Assembly (NCBI GenBank): GCA_964537875.1
Contig: CAZIDN010000060.1
Coordinates: 1-21,647, forward strand
DNA length: 21,647 nt
Direction: 5' to 3'
Source: JAPKZH01 sp964537875
Lineage (GTDB): Bacteria; Acidobacteriota; Aminicenantia; Aminicenantales; UBA4085
Position numbers and translations under genes: made by a program. Shown piece after piece: positions 1 through 8,404 of this stretch (the first letter of the stretch is position 1; the number at the start of each line of letters is the position of its first letter). Below the pieces are notes generated by a model, which had not been told where the DNA came from, ran no database searches, and saw nothing but the letters and a program-made list of their open reading frames with translations.

Positions 1-93
1 CCAGCTTCTGGCGCCGCCGGCCCGTGAGCGGCAGCCCCTCCCCTCGATCTTAATTTCCGCTCGTCTCCAGCATGGGATCCTCTTTGGGCGTTC

Positions 94-123
94 TTGACAT
101 TGCCGCGCGGTCGGCGATATATT
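94..123 (+). promoter_or_regulatory. Sigma70-type promoter for the OCD/serine dehydratase pair
   Basis: A perfect -35 box TTGACA (94-99) is followed after 18 bp by TATATT (118-123), a 5/6 match to the -10 consensus. The start codon at 184 lies about 55 nt past the expected transcription start. I see no gene in 1-183; the first 90 bases are GC-rich and could hold the tail of a preceding gene, which cannot be decided here. Confidence 0.6.
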
Positions 124-183
124 TCCAGCATGATCAAGAGGAGGAATTCATCGCCCAGACAATGATCTGCTATTAGGAAAAAT

Positions 184-1152
184 ATGTTGATTTTAAATAG
201 TGAAGAAATCGCTCGGCTTGTCAACCGCAATGAATTGATCGCCGCGGTTGAGGAAGCGTTTCGCATACATGCTTCCGGCGATTTCGAGATGCCGGTCCGG
301 GCCCAGGTGGATTACAAGGGCAAAACGCTGCTGTCCATGCCCTGTTTTACCGACGAATGTTTCGGCGCCAAGCTTGTTTCGCTCGTGCCTGAGAATCCGC
401 AAAGAGGTCTGCCGGCATTATTCGGCATTGTCGTTTTGAACGATGGAACCACGGGCAAGCCCCTGGCCATCATGAATGGAGCCAAAATCACGGCTCTGCG
501 CACGGCCGCCGTCGGTTCGCTGAGCATCCAATATTTAGCCGGCGCCGATGTCTCGCACCTCGGTGTTATCGGCGCCGGTGTCCAGGGTCTCAGCCAAACC
601 TTGTTCGCCTGCAGCGTCCGTCCATTTACGGATGTTCATCTGTACGATCGCAATGAAAAAGCGCTGCATGAACTTGCCGAAAAATTGACCGACGAACTGC
701 CCTGGGTCAAGATCACTGCCGGGAAATCGGCCTTGGATGTTCTCCATCAGTCCGAGGTGATCATTACCGCAACCAATACCGAACTGCCGCTTTTCCCGGA
801 CGACCGCAGCCTGTTCAAAAACAGGCATTTCGTTGGCATCGGTTCCTATAAGCCGGCGATGCGGGAATATCCCGAAGCTCTGTTCAGAAACCTCAACTAT
901 GTGCTGATCGACACGGTCCATGCGCTCCAGGAAACGGGCGATGTCATCACGCCTCTTGAAAACGGCTGGATTTCGGAAAAACAGATCATTCCATTTGACA
1001 GGGTCGTCACCGGAAAGGTCGTTGATCTGGCCAATGAATACAACGTCACCTTTTTCAAATCGGTAGGCATGGCGCTCTTTGATATCGTCGCTGCTCATTG
1101 GATCTATAAAAAAGGGAGGGAAAAAGGATGCGGCGTTGAGGTGGTCCTGTGA
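184..1152 (+). CDS. Ornithine cyclodeaminase / mu-crystallin family NAD(P)-dependent dehydrogenase
   Basis: The 322-residue protein has the usual length of the OCD/mu-crystallin family, whose members include ornithine cyclodeaminase, archaeal-type alanine dehydrogenase and ketimine reductases. The N-terminal substrate domain carries the family pattern K-L-V-S-L-V-P-E-N (residues ~63-71), then G-L-P, a T-G-K-P-L segment and I-T-A-L-R-T-A-A, where the Arg is the family carboxylate-binding residue. The Rossmann nucleotide site is G-A-G-V-Q-G at 130-135. A later D-T-V-H-A-L-Q-E-T-G-D segment (~240-250) supplies the catalytic-type Asp. The usual M-D-G before the I-T motif reads M-N-G here. ATG 184 has a modest AGGA ribosome site 175-178. 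A deaminating enzyme for serine follows 66 bp downstream on the same strand, so a role in amino-acid catabolism (for example alanine/pyruvate interconversion) is a reasonable inference, but the substrate cannot be read from sequence. Confidence 0.88.
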   Translation: MLILNSEEIARLVNRNELIAAVEEAFRIHASGDFEMPVRAQVDYKGKTLLSMPCFTDECFGAKLVSLVPENPQRGLPALFGIVVLNDGTTGKPLAIMNGAKITALRTAAVGSLSIQYLAGADVSHLGVIGAGVQGLSQTLFACSVRPFTDVHLYDRNEKALHELAEKLTDELPWVKITAGKSALDVLHQSEVIITATNTELPLFPDDRSLFKNRHFVGIGSYKPAMREYPEALFRNLNYVLIDTVHALQETGDVITPLENGWISEKQIIPFDRVVTGKVVDLANEYNVTFFKSVGMALFDIVAAHWIYKKGREKGCGVEVVL

Positions 1153-1218
1153 TTCCGGTGATCGCAACGACCCCTGTCCCCTATCGGTTGCCCCTTGGCT
1201 GGACGGCATACTCCAAAC

Positions 1219-2784
1219 ATGAAACAACAGTATCCAAGCATTTTTAATGATGTCATCGGACCGGTCATGCGCGGTCCGTCAAGTTCCCATTGCGCAGGTT
1301 CATTGCGCATCGGTCGCCTGCTGAGAAACCTGATGGACGAGGCTATCTATGAAGCGCTCATCGAGTATGACCCGAACGGTTCGCTGGTGACGACCCATGA
1401 AAGCCAGGGGACGGACATGGGATTGTCCAGTGGATTTCTGGGTTACGATACCTGGGACGAAAGGCTACTCGATTACAAGGAGGAGATAAAGAAAGCCGGG
1501 ATCAAGATCCGGGTCAACTATGTTGCTTATGGAGCCAAGCACCCCAATACCTATCGCATCAGCCTCAAGAACAACAGGTGGACCCATCAGGTGACGGCCC
1601 TGTCCACAGGCGGCGGCATGATCGAGATTGTCGAAATAGACGGAGCCGCAGTCAGCCTGCGGGGCGACCGTTGGGAAACGCTCGTCTTCCTGTCGGCCGA
1701 TGATGAGCATTTGGCCGGCGAATGGGCTGCGTTGGTGGCGGCGGAGGAGATTTCGCTAAAAACTTGCCACAAGCCCTTTATTCTTATCTCAACCATAGAA
1801 CCCCTCTCAGCTCCGGCCATCGACAAAATTAAACGTCATGGTTCGGTAGCTTATGTCGCTGTTCTAAAACCGGTTTTGCCCGTACTGTCGCGCCGGGATA
1901 TCGAAGTTCCTTTTCTCCACTCCGAGGAAATGACCCGTTTTAATAAGGATAGGAATCTGCAGCTTTGGGAATTGGCCGTGGCTTATGAAAGCGCGCGCGG
2001 AAATATTTCCGCCGCTGAAGTTTTTGAAAAAATGAGGGCGATTGTCCGCATCATGGCCGATTCCATAGATGCCGGTTTGCGGGGAACCGAATTCACGGAC
2101 AGGATCCTGCCGGCTCAATCTTTGTTGTTTAGAGAGAAAATGGCCGCCGGGAAATTGATGGATGACCCGGTTTTGAACCGGATCATTCTCTGCGTGTCGG
2201 CTTTAATGGAAATGAAGAGCTCGATGGGGATTATCGTGGCAGCACCGACGGCCGGCGCCTGCGGCGCTTTGCCGGGGGCCGTCATTGGGGCCGGCCGAGT
2301 CTTGAACTCACCGGAAGAAGAAATCGTCAAGGCGATGCTGGCCGCGGGATTGATCGGCGTGTTCATCGCCGATCAATCCACCTTCGCCGCCGAGAACGCC
2401 GGCTGCCAGGCGGAATGCGGTTCGGCTTCGGGAATGGCGGCGGCGGGGCTGGTTCATCTGGCCGGAGGAGATTTGCAGCAGGCGCTGGGAGCGGCATCGC
2501 TGGCCTTGCAAAACTCGTTTGGCCTGACCTGCGACCCGATCGCCAACCGTGTCGAGGCGCCGTGTCTCGGCAAAAACGTTATGGCAGCGGCCAATGCCCT
2601 GTCGTGCGCTAATATGGCGCTCGCCGGTTACCAGCATCTGATTCCTTTGGATGAGGTTCTGCAGGCGTTCGACAAGGTCGGGAGAAGCTTGCCCCGTGAA
2701 TTGCGCTGCACCGCCCTGGGCGGATTGTCGGTGACGAAAACCGCTCAACAGATCGAGGCCTCATTGTTACACAAGTCAAAGTGA
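1219..2784 (+). CDS. sdaA: L-serine ammonia-lyase (iron-sulfur dependent), fused beta and alpha domains
   Basis: This enzyme deaminates L-serine to pyruvate and ammonia using an oxygen-sensitive [4Fe-4S] cluster in the cytoplasm. The 521-residue chain joins the beta domain (~1-165: G-P-S-S-S-H near residue 17, E-S-Q-G-T-D, then S-T-G-G-G-M-I-E-I-V-E) to the alpha domain (~230-521: A-P-T-A-G-A-C-G-A-L-P-G, G-C-Q-A-E-C-G, L-T-C-D-P-I). The cluster cysteines fall at 396, 438 and 449, spacings of 42 and 11 that match the known family pattern as I recall it. The segment ~165-230 between the domains may be a degenerate ACT-like spacer. I start at ATG 1219; a TTG eight codons upstream is open in frame, and neither has a strong ribosome site. 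The gene follows the OCD-family gene by 66 bp and probably shares its promoter. It ends 22 bp from the convergent BNR gene, with no evident terminator between. Confidence 0.92.
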   Translation: MKQQYPSIFNDVIGPVMRGPSSSHCAGSLRIGRLLRNLMDEAIYEALIEYDPNGSLVTTHESQGTDMGLSSGFLGYDTWDERLLDYKEEIKKAGIKIRVNYVAYGAKHPNTYRISLKNNRWTHQVTALSTGGGMIEIVEIDGAAVSLRGDRWETLVFLSADDEHLAGEWAALVAAEEISLKTCHKPFILISTIEPLSAPAIDKIKRHGSVAYVAVLKPVLPVLSRRDIEVPFLHSEEMTRFNKDRNLQLWELAVAYESARGNISAAEVFEKMRAIVRIMADSIDAGLRGTEFTDRILPAQSLLFREKMAAGKLMDDPVLNRIILCVSALMEMKSSMGIIVAAPTAGACGALPGAVIGAGRVLNSPEEEIVKAMLAAGLIGVFIADQSTFAAENAGCQAECGSASGMAAAGLVHLAGGDLQQALGAASLALQNSFGLTCDPIANRVEAPCLGKNVMAAANALSCANMALAGYQHLIPLDEVLQAFDKVGRSLPRELRCTALGGLSVTKTAQQIEASLLHKSK

Positions 2785-2806
2785 CTCCCAGCCGTTCCTG
2801 TTAATC

Positions 2807-5800
2807 CTAGTTCCCGCTTCCCTCCAGCATAGGGTCCTGGCGGACGACGATCTTGCCCGTGAAGGTCTTTCCGTTGACCGTCATTTTCACGGCGTAGGTC
2901 CCGGGCTCGGCGGCCGCAGCGCCCGCGGCCCCGCCCCTGCCGCCAAATTGGCCCCCGCCAAAACCGCCGCCGCCGAAACCTCCGCCGCCCACTCCGAACG
3001 ACTGCATGATGTTCTGTTGGATTTCCATTACTTTCCGGTAGTTGGCGCCGGCCGCATCGATTTGTTTGAGGGCATTCTGGACGGCCGCCTTTTGTTCATC
3101 GGTCAATTCAGCCCGCCCGGCGATCGTCTCGAACTGCCGCTTGGCGTTTGCGATCGCCGACTGGACCTGTTGCGGGGCCGGATCAAAACGGAAGTCCCAG
3201 ATCAGTCGGTTGATACCGGGCTGGGCGTTGTCGAGCGTGAAGGTCGTCTTGTTGAGTCCGGAGACATCGGTGATCTCGATCGTCACGGGACCGGCGGGCT
3301 TATCTTTGAGATAATAGTGAATCATCGCCCCCGTCGGCGGATTCTCTCCCCTGAAGAAAAGATTGCCGCGTCCATAGCCTCCCCGCGAAATACGAAGCCA
3401 CCGCGTCGCCGGCCGGTTGTTCTCAAAGAGATAGGCCGCGGACGACAGGACGCTGTCCGTCGCTTGCTGGAGCGCCGAGATGTTATCCATGATCCAGATG
3501 CCGCGGCCGTGTGTCGCCGCCATCAGGTCATTGTCCCGAGGATGAATTGACAGGTCATGGAAAGCCACCGTCGGCATGTTCAGGGTGAGGTTCGTCCAGG
3601 TCTTGCCGCCGTTGATCGAGAAGAAACAGGCAAATTCCGTCCCGACAAAGAGAAGGTTCTTGTTCTTGGGATCTTCGCGGACGACATACACCGATTGTCC
3701 GTCGGGAATGTTGCCGGCAATGTTCGTCCAAGTTTTTCCGTAATCGGTGGTCTTGAAGACATACGGCTTGAAATCATCGCTCCGGTGACCGTCGAAGGTC
3801 AGGTAGCAGGTGCCTTCGTCGAAATGGGAGGCTTCGACCCGGCTGACCCAGAGGCCTTTGGGAACACCCGGCACATTGTTCCTGATGTTGGTCCAAGTGA
3901 CGCCGCCGTTGCGGGTCATCTGGACATTGCCGTCATCCGTCCCCACCCAGATGAGGCCGGGCGTCTTCGGTGACTCGGAAACGGTGATGATCGTGCAGTG
4001 CGTTTCGGCGCCGGTCACGTCAGACGTGATCCCCCCTGTCGGCTTATCGGTGCCGCCGTCCCGGATGCCCAACTTGCTTTTATCGTTCGTCGTCAGGTCG
4101 GGGCTGATGATCATCCAGTTGTCGCCGCGGTCCATCGACCTGAAGAGGTGCTGCCCGCCCATATAAATCGTGCGCGGGTTGTGCGGCGAGATCAAGATGG
4201 GTGTGCTCCAATTGAACCGGAAAGGAGACCGTGGACCCTGGGGGCCGAACTGGGCCATCGGAGTCTCAGGCTGCTGGGCCGCCTGCTGACCGCCGCGCTG
4301 ACCCGCTTGCTGAGCTCTCTGAGGAGCCGGCTGCTGCCCGCCCCGCTGGCCGCGCTGGCCGGCCTGCTGGGCGCCCGCCTGAGCCTGTCCGGCCGGCGGC
4401 CAAACTGGATAGAATTCTTTAAAGTTGATGACGTTCGTCAGACTGGGCGTGATCCGCCTTGACTCGCGCGTCTCGACATTCACCCGCTGGGCCGACCCGC
4501 CCTGGCTTTCGCCATAGGCCGTCCGCCAGTCGGACGGGTCATTCTGGGTGTGAAAACCGTCTCCCCCGCCGATGTTGAACCAGAAATCCGTGAGGATTGT
4601 CCCTTCGCGGCTCATGGAAGGGCCGCCCCACGTCCCGTTGTCCTGAAGGCCTCCATAGACATAGTACGGGTCGCGCATGTCGGCGCTCACCGCGTAAAAC
4701 TGGGACAGGCAGAGGTTGTCGAAGAAGACCCAAGTCTTGCCATGGTCATAGGTCAGGGATGCACCGCCGTCCTGGCCGACATAGAAGCGGTTCTTGTTCG
4801 TCGGGTCAAGCCACATGGCGTGGAAATCGGGATGGAGGCCGCCGATCGTCTTGAACGTCCTGCCCGCGTCTTCGGAGTACTGCATGCTGGTCGCCAGGAA
4901 ATAGACGAGCTTGTCATCCAGGGGGTTGACATAAATATGGCTGTAATAGAACGGCCGGCTATTCGTCCGGTTCAGGTACATCCATGTCTCGCCGCCGTCT
5001 TCAGACCGGTAGATGCCGGTTCCCAACTTGGTCATGTCCTTGTAATCGGGATTCTCCTTCTGGTTGGGTGCTGTGCCGACCATGCGCGCCGGCTGATAGC
5101 CATGCTCCACGCCGGCCATCAGGACTTCCGGATTGCTCCGGGAAATGGCGATGCCGATCCTCCCGATGTCTCCGGCCGGCAGTCCTTGGACGAGCTTCTT
5201 CCATGTCGTTCCTGCGTCCGTCGTCTTGAAGATGCCGCCGTTCGGCCCTCCGGAATCAAAACGCCATGGCTGGCGCAGCCGCTGCCAAAAGGTCACAAAG
5301 AGCACATTGGGGTTTGCCGGATCCATGACAAGGTCAATGGCGCCGGTCTTTCCGTCATTCGGCAGCCCTCCCGCGAGTTTCTGCCACGTCTTGCCGCCGT
5401 CCTCTGTCTTGAACAGTCCCCGGTCTCCCGTATATCCCCAGGGGTGTCCGCTGGCCGCCACATAGACGGTATTCGGGTCGGTCGGATGGGGGATGACCTT
5501 GCCGATCGTCTGTGTCGTCTCCAGCCCCATCCTGGCGAATGTTTTTCCGCCGTCGGTCGATTTATAGATGCCGTCGCCCCAGGCGACGCTGTTGCGAACG
5601 CATTCCTCGCCGGTGCCGACCCAGATGATGTTGGGGTCCTTTTGAAAGAAGGCCACGTCGCCGATGGACGCTGAGCCGTACTTGTCGAAAATCGGCTCCC
5701 AGGTCGTTCCGGCGTTGACGGATTTCCAGACGCCGCCGGACGCCGCCGCGACCAGGACCTGGGTGAAGTCGTTATCCAGGGCTTCGAAATCCGAGATGCG

Positions 5801-5950
5801 GCCGACCATGTTGGCCGGTCCGACATTGCGCCACTTGAAGTCTTTGATCAGGTTGGCCTCCGGGCTTTGGGAAAAGAACAGGTGCGATAAGCCCAGAACA
5901 AGCCAGGCCAGAACCAAAACACGGAACGCCCTCTTAAAATTTGATGCCAT
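2807..5950 (-). CDS. Secreted BNR/Asp-box repeat (sortilin/VPS10-like beta-propeller) protein
   Basis: The 1047-residue protein has a signal peptide (basic N-terminus, hydrophobic core ~10-28, then S-Q-S) and at least eleven Asp-box repeats of the form S/T-x-D-x-G-x-T-W, for example KSTDGGKTF, KTEDGGKTW, RSEDGGETW and KTTDYGKTW. These mark stacked beta-propellers like those annotated as BNR/WD40/YVTN 'glycosyl hydrolase' in Acidobacteriota. No catalytic residues can be assigned, so the hydrolase label is unsafe. A Gln/Gly/Ala-rich linker lies at ~517-566 and a Gly-Phe-rich stretch at ~983-1006, followed by a C-terminal beta domain (G-T-Y-A-V-K-M-T-V-N-G-K). The start at 5950 has an AAGGAGG ribosome site and begins the signal peptide; an in-frame ATG 23 codons upstream has neither and would overlap the divergent promoter. 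It is transcribed away from the DPP-IV gene. Confidence 0.88.
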   Translation of the reverse strand: MASNFKRAFRVLVLAWLVLGLSHLFFSQSPEANLIKDFKWRNVGPANMVGRISDFEALDNDFTQVLVAAASGGVWKSVNAGTTWEPIFDKYGSASIGDVAFFQKDPNIIWVGTGEECVRNSVAWGDGIYKSTDGGKTFARMGLETTQTIGKVIPHPTDPNTVYVAASGHPWGYTGDRGLFKTEDGGKTWQKLAGGLPNDGKTGAIDLVMDPANPNVLFVTFWQRLRQPWRFDSGGPNGGIFKTTDAGTTWKKLVQGLPAGDIGRIGIAISRSNPEVLMAGVEHGYQPARMVGTAPNQKENPDYKDMTKLGTGIYRSEDGGETWMYLNRTNSRPFYYSHIYVNPLDDKLVYFLATSMQYSEDAGRTFKTIGGLHPDFHAMWLDPTNKNRFYVGQDGGASLTYDHGKTWVFFDNLCLSQFYAVSADMRDPYYVYGGLQDNGTWGGPSMSREGTILTDFWFNIGGGDGFHTQNDPSDWRTAYGESQGGSAQRVNVETRESRRITPSLTNVINFKEFYPVWPPAGQAQAGAQQAGQRGQRGGQQPAPQRAQQAGQRGGQQAAQQPETPMAQFGPQGPRSPFRFNWSTPILISPHNPRTIYMGGQHLFRSMDRGDNWMIISPDLTTNDKSKLGIRDGGTDKPTGGITSDVTGAETHCTIITVSESPKTPGLIWVGTDDGNVQMTRNGGVTWTNIRNNVPGVPKGLWVSRVEASHFDEGTCYLTFDGHRSDDFKPYVFKTTDYGKTWTNIAGNIPDGQSVYVVREDPKNKNLLFVGTEFACFFSINGGKTWTNLTLNMPTVAFHDLSIHPRDNDLMAATHGRGIWIMDNISALQQATDSVLSSAAYLFENNRPATRWLRISRGGYGRGNLFFRGENPPTGAMIHYYLKDKPAGPVTIEITDVSGLNKTTFTLDNAQPGINRLIWDFRFDPAPQQVQSAIANAKRQFETIAGRAELTDEQKAAVQNALKQIDAAGANYRKVMEIQQNIMQSFGVGGGGFGGGGFGGGQFGGRGGAAGAAAAEPGTYAVKMTVNGKTFTGKIVVRQDPMLEGSGN

Positions 5951-5989
5951 TTCTCTCCTCCTTCCTAAGGTGAAACATGAGTTGCCGGC

Positions 5990-6019
5990 ATTATATAAAA
6001 AATGATCGAGGCATTTCAA
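5990..6019 (-). promoter_or_regulatory. Minus-strand promoter for the BNR-repeat gene
   Basis: Read on the minus strand, TTGAAA (6019-6014) and a perfect TATAAT (5995-5990) are separated by 18 bp. The start codon at 5950 follows about 40 nt later, with AAGGAGG in between. It is back to back with the plus-strand promoter at 6033-6061, only 13 bp away, so binding of polymerase at one could interfere with the other. Confidence 0.55.
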
Positions 6020-6032
6020 CGGCCTTTAATTT

Positions 6033-6061
6033 TTGACAAGGCGTTTTGCCTTTGTTATAAA
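6033..6061 (+). promoter_or_regulatory. Near-consensus sigma70 promoter for the DPP-IV / one-carbon operon
   Basis: TTGACA (6033-6038), a 17-bp spacer and TATAAA (6056-6061) make this one of the best promoters in the window. The expected transcript begins near 6068, giving a leader of about 27 nt that contains AAGGAGG (6080-6086) eight bases before ATG 6095. This supports 6095 rather than the upstream in-frame ATG 6002, which lies before the promoter. Confidence 0.7.
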
Positions 6062-6094
6062 CAAAGCACGCTTCTCTTGAAGGAGGTTTCAACC

Positions 6095-8404
6095 ATGAGA
6101 CGCATTCTCTACGGCGCGGTTGTCCTGACCCTGACGATCATGATCGTCATCCCCGCCGGGGCTCGGCCGCAGCTTCGCGGGAAAAAATTGTATGACGAAT
6201 GGTCAAAGCTCGAGCTGACAAAGACGACGGGAACGACCCGCGTCACCTGGCTTCCCGATGGAATGGGATATCTCGAAACGGAAGCCGACAAGGCGACGGG
6301 AGGAACCGTCTTTTATAAAGTCGATCCCAAGACCCAAAAAAAAGCTCGCCTGTTCGATCCCGAGGCCGAAAAAAGCATCATCGCCGCCTACAACAGCGTC
6401 GCCGGAAAGAATGTCACGGGTATGCCCTTCCAGGGTTTCGGCTACGTTCCCGGGAACAAGGGAATCCGGTTCACCGTCGGACAGGCCGAAGAATATGTCT
6501 ATTTCTTCAAGGAAAAGAGCTGCTGGAAGCTGGATAGGCCGGCCGGCCAGGCTTCGGCCGGGCAGGAAGGCCCTCCGCAGGCCATGCGGGCCATGAGGTT
6601 CGGCCAGGCTTCGGCGGCGACGGATTTCTCGCCGGATTTCAAAAAATTCGTCTATAACAAGGGCAATGACATCTGGATTTATGACCTTGCGACCCGGAAG
6701 GAAGAGCCCCTGACCAGCGGCGGCTCGGAAGAGCTGATGAACGGCAAAACCGACTGGGTCTACCCGGAGGAACTGAGTCAACGGGATGCATATTGGTGGT
6801 CTCCCGATAGCCAAAAAATCGCCTATCTTCAATTCGACGAACGCGCCGTCTATAATTTCCCGATCATCCATGAGCTGACGCCGGACCGCAAGCCCTCCTT
6901 CGAGACCGCCCTGGAGCTCGAGCGGTATCCAAAGGCCGGCCAAGCCAATCCGACCGTCAAGCTGTTTGTGATCGATATCGTCACCAAGAAAACCGTCGAG
7001 ATCAAGACCGAAAGCTCGCCGGACATCTACATCACGCGCATCGCCTGGCGCAATGATGGGACCGAGCTCTTTTTCCAGCGACTGAACCGCTTTCAAAACC
7101 GCTTGGAGCTCAAGGCGGCCAACCCGGCCACGGGCGACGCCCGGACCGTCCTGGTCGAGGAGGAAGAGTGCTTCATCAACCTCAACAATGACTTCCGTCA
7201 ACTGAGCGATAACAAACATTTCACCTGGAACTCTGAAAGGACGGGCTGGAAGCATCTCTATCTCTACGATTACACAGGCAAGCTCGTCAGCACGCTGACC
7301 AAAGGCGAGTGGGAGACCGGCGGAATCTCGCTGATCGATGAGAAGAACCAGTGGGTCTATTTCACCATCGCCGATAACGTCGGCCTGGACACCCATTTCG
7401 GGCGGGCCAAATTCGACGGCTCAAAGCTCACCCGCCTGACTTCGGAACCCGGGACGCACATAGTTTCCATCGACCCGGCAGGCAAGTATTATATCGACAG
7501 TTTCTCCTCGCTCACCGTGCCGACCACGGTCAATCTCCATCAATCGGACGGGAAGCTCATCCGGCCGCTGGCCGCGACCAACATCGACAAGGTGAAAGAA
7601 CTCGGCCTCCGGGAGCCGGAGCTCATCAAGCTCAAAGCGGCCGACGGCAAGACCGATGTCTACGGGATCCTTTTCAAGCCGGCCGACTTCGACCCCAACA
7701 AGAAATATTCGCTCTACGTCCAAGTCTACGGCGGGCCGTCGCACCGGAACAGCAATTCCTACCAGACCGCGGGCCCCAAAGCGCAGCTCGCCCAGCTCGG
7801 CTATATCGTCTGGGAGCTCGACGGCAGGGGCACGACACGCCGCGGCAAGAAATTCCTGACCGAAACTTACCTCAAGTTCGGTCAGGTGGATGTCGACGAC
7901 CAGGCAGCCGGGGTCAAACAGCTCCGCGAACGTCCCTCCATAGATGGCTCTCGGGTGGGCATGACCGGCGGCTCCTACGGAGGGTATATGACCTGCATAT
8001 CCATTCTCCGTTATCCGGATGTCTATTCGGTCGGAGTCGCCCGCTCATCGGTCACCGATTGGCACAGCTACGACACCATTTACACCGAACGCTATATGCG
8101 CACGCCCCAGGTTAACAAGGACGGGTATCAAAAAGGCTCGGCCCTGACCTACGCCAAGAACCTCAAGGGAAAGCTGCTGCTCGCCCATGGCACGATCGAT
8201 AACAATGTCCATCCGGGGAACACGATCCATCTCGTCGACGCCCTGCAGAAGGAAGGCAAGAGCTTTGACATGATGTATTACCCCGAGCACCGCCATGGCA
8301 TCGGCGGATACAATGCCCAACATTTGACCAAGTTGACGATGGAATATTTCCTCCGCCATCTGCGTCCGGAAAACTGGGAGGAGACGGTCAAGACGGTCTG
8401 GTGA
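6095..8404 (+). CDS. Exported dipeptidyl-peptidase IV-type serine peptidase (family S9)
   Basis: The 769-residue protein should remove N-terminal dipeptides, typically Xaa-Pro, from peptides outside the cytoplasm. A signal peptide covers ~1-25. The N-terminal half is the DPP-IV beta-propeller with D-W-V-Y-P-E-E, whose Glu225-Glu226 pair matches the substrate amino-terminus anchor of DPP-IV. The C-terminal alpha/beta-hydrolase holds the triad: Ser627 in G-G-S-Y-G-G, Asp702 in G-T-I-D-N-N-V-H and His734 in H-R-H-G-I. The spacing (75 and 32) is close to human DPP-IV (78 and 32). V-Y-G-G-P supplies the oxyanion Tyr. An A/G/Q-rich insert (~150-172) contains a 14-bp direct repeat (6545-6558 and 6602-6615). 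ATG 6095 has AAGGAGG at eight bases. The stop codon overlaps the next gene's GTG start by four bases. A possible functional partner is the POT transporter at 15161. Confidence 0.93.
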   Translation: MRRILYGAVVLTLTIMIVIPAGARPQLRGKKLYDEWSKLELTKTTGTTRVTWLPDGMGYLETEADKATGGTVFYKVDPKTQKKARLFDPEAEKSIIAAYNSVAGKNVTGMPFQGFGYVPGNKGIRFTVGQAEEYVYFFKEKSCWKLDRPAGQASAGQEGPPQAMRAMRFGQASAATDFSPDFKKFVYNKGNDIWIYDLATRKEEPLTSGGSEELMNGKTDWVYPEELSQRDAYWWSPDSQKIAYLQFDERAVYNFPIIHELTPDRKPSFETALELERYPKAGQANPTVKLFVIDIVTKKTVEIKTESSPDIYITRIAWRNDGTELFFQRLNRFQNRLELKAANPATGDARTVLVEEEECFINLNNDFRQLSDNKHFTWNSERTGWKHLYLYDYTGKLVSTLTKGEWETGGISLIDEKNQWVYFTIADNVGLDTHFGRAKFDGSKLTRLTSEPGTHIVSIDPAGKYYIDSFSSLTVPTTVNLHQSDGKLIRPLAATNIDKVKELGLREPELIKLKAADGKTDVYGILFKPADFDPNKKYSLYVQVYGGPSHRNSNSYQTAGPKAQLAQLGYIVWELDGRGTTRRGKKFLTETYLKFGQVDVDDQAAGVKQLRERPSIDGSRVGMTGGSYGGYMTCISILRYPDVYSVGVARSSVTDWHSYDTIYTERYMRTPQVNKDGYQKGSALTYAKNLKGKLLLAHGTIDNNVHPGNTIHLVDALQKEGKSFDMMYYPEHRHGIGGYNAQHLTKLTMEYFLRHLRPENWEETVKTVW

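Noticed and set aside
130..165. Possible 11-codon leader peptide and strong AGGAGG-like site upstream of the OCD gene
   Set aside because: No run of regulatory codons and no attenuator-like hairpins; the AGGAGG has no start codon at a suitable distance.
4550..5674. Long plus-strand open frame (374 codons) inside the BNR gene
   Set aside because: Antisense shadow of a high-GC gene; no ribosome site, Arg/Val/Asp-rich composition without any domain, and the opposite strand encodes clear Asp-box repeats.
6203..7396. Long minus-strand open frame (397 codons) inside the DPP-IV gene
   Set aside because: Antisense shadow; the plus strand encodes the conserved propeller and no family features are visible in the opposite frame.
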